Assembly: GCA_965652025.1 (NCBI GenBank)
Contig: CBFGTM010000069.1
Location: 1 to 15,223 of the forward strand
DNA length: 15,223 nt
Source of the DNA: CAVVWJ01 sp965652025
GTDB taxonomy: Bacteria; Gemmatimonadota; Gemmatimonadetes; Gemmatimonadales; GWC2-71-9
Direction of reading: 5' to 3'
Part shown: piece after piece, positions 14,644-15,223 of the stretch
Layout of the letters: each line of letters starts with the position of its first letter
Position numbering within the stretch: position 1 is the stretch's first letter
Notes under the pieces: model-generated
What the model saw: the letters and a program-made list of their open reading frames with translations, nothing else
What the model was told of the DNA's origin: nothing
Database searches by the model: none
Program-made: the position numbers and the translations under genes

Positions 14644-15223
<580 letters not shown>

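Overview
The window is a 15.2 kb stretch of a GC-rich bacterial chromosome. It is densely packed, uses GTG starts often (four of eleven genes), and is rich in secreted and lipid-anchored proteins. PEGA-type Ser/Thr kinases with an N-terminal zinc ribbon, 'choice-of-anchor B' and FG-GAP propeller proteins, a Gly-zipper lipoprotein with a long Ala/Thr/Asp spacer, and an exported amidohydrolase together suggest Gemmatimonadota or a similar GC-rich Gram-negative phylum. That assignment is inference from gene style; no rRNA or universal marker is present.

Left two thirds (1-9781, all minus strand, read right to left). Transcription runs through a secreted 7-blade FG-GAP plus choice-of-anchor B protein (9781-7343), a secreted YVTN-type beta-propeller (7338-6256, 4 nt gap) and an FG-GAP/VCBS-repeat lipoprotein (6265-4385, overlapping its neighbour by 10 nt). 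This is a tight operon of three exported propellers. After a 157-nt gap come Ser/Thr kinase 2 (4227-2896: zinc ribbon, kinase, one membrane segment, PEGA), then a 189-nt gap, an Ig-like/IPT/PPC lipoprotein (2706-1132) and Ser/Thr kinase 1 (1135 to beyond the left edge), which overlaps the lipoprotein by a GTGA. The two gaps are homologous to each other over about 131 bp, with a 32-bp block matching at 29 of 32 positions and a colinear CTAAC-N16-ATCTC pair. Kinase/leader units have therefore apparently been duplicated in tandem, with a lipoprotein present in only one unit. This duplicated leader is the least ordinary structure in the window.

Right third. Divergent from the propeller operon is a Gly-zipper lipoprotein (9965-11125, plus). 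It converges on a YihY/BrkB-family membrane protein (12092-11160, minus). Further right is a minus-strand run made of a MbcA/ParS-like antitoxin (14442-13999), a RES-domain toxin (13988-13512) and, only 15 nt on, an exported amidohydrolase (13496-12198). Divergent from the toxin-antitoxin pair, with a TATATT box exactly placed for a leaderless mRNA, begins a large Lhr-type DEAD/DEAH helicase (14644 to beyond the right edge).

How they may work together (inference): the left region looks like an envelope signalling and surface-protein neighbourhood, in which cytoplasmic kinases with membrane and PEGA segments are made alongside lipoproteins and secreted propellers. The right region looks like ordinary chromosome with a mobile-type RES toxin-antitoxin module between the amidohydrolase and lhr. 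No tRNA, rRNA, CRISPR array, insertion sequence or convincing intrinsic terminator was seen, and no gap between genes exceeds about 200 bp.
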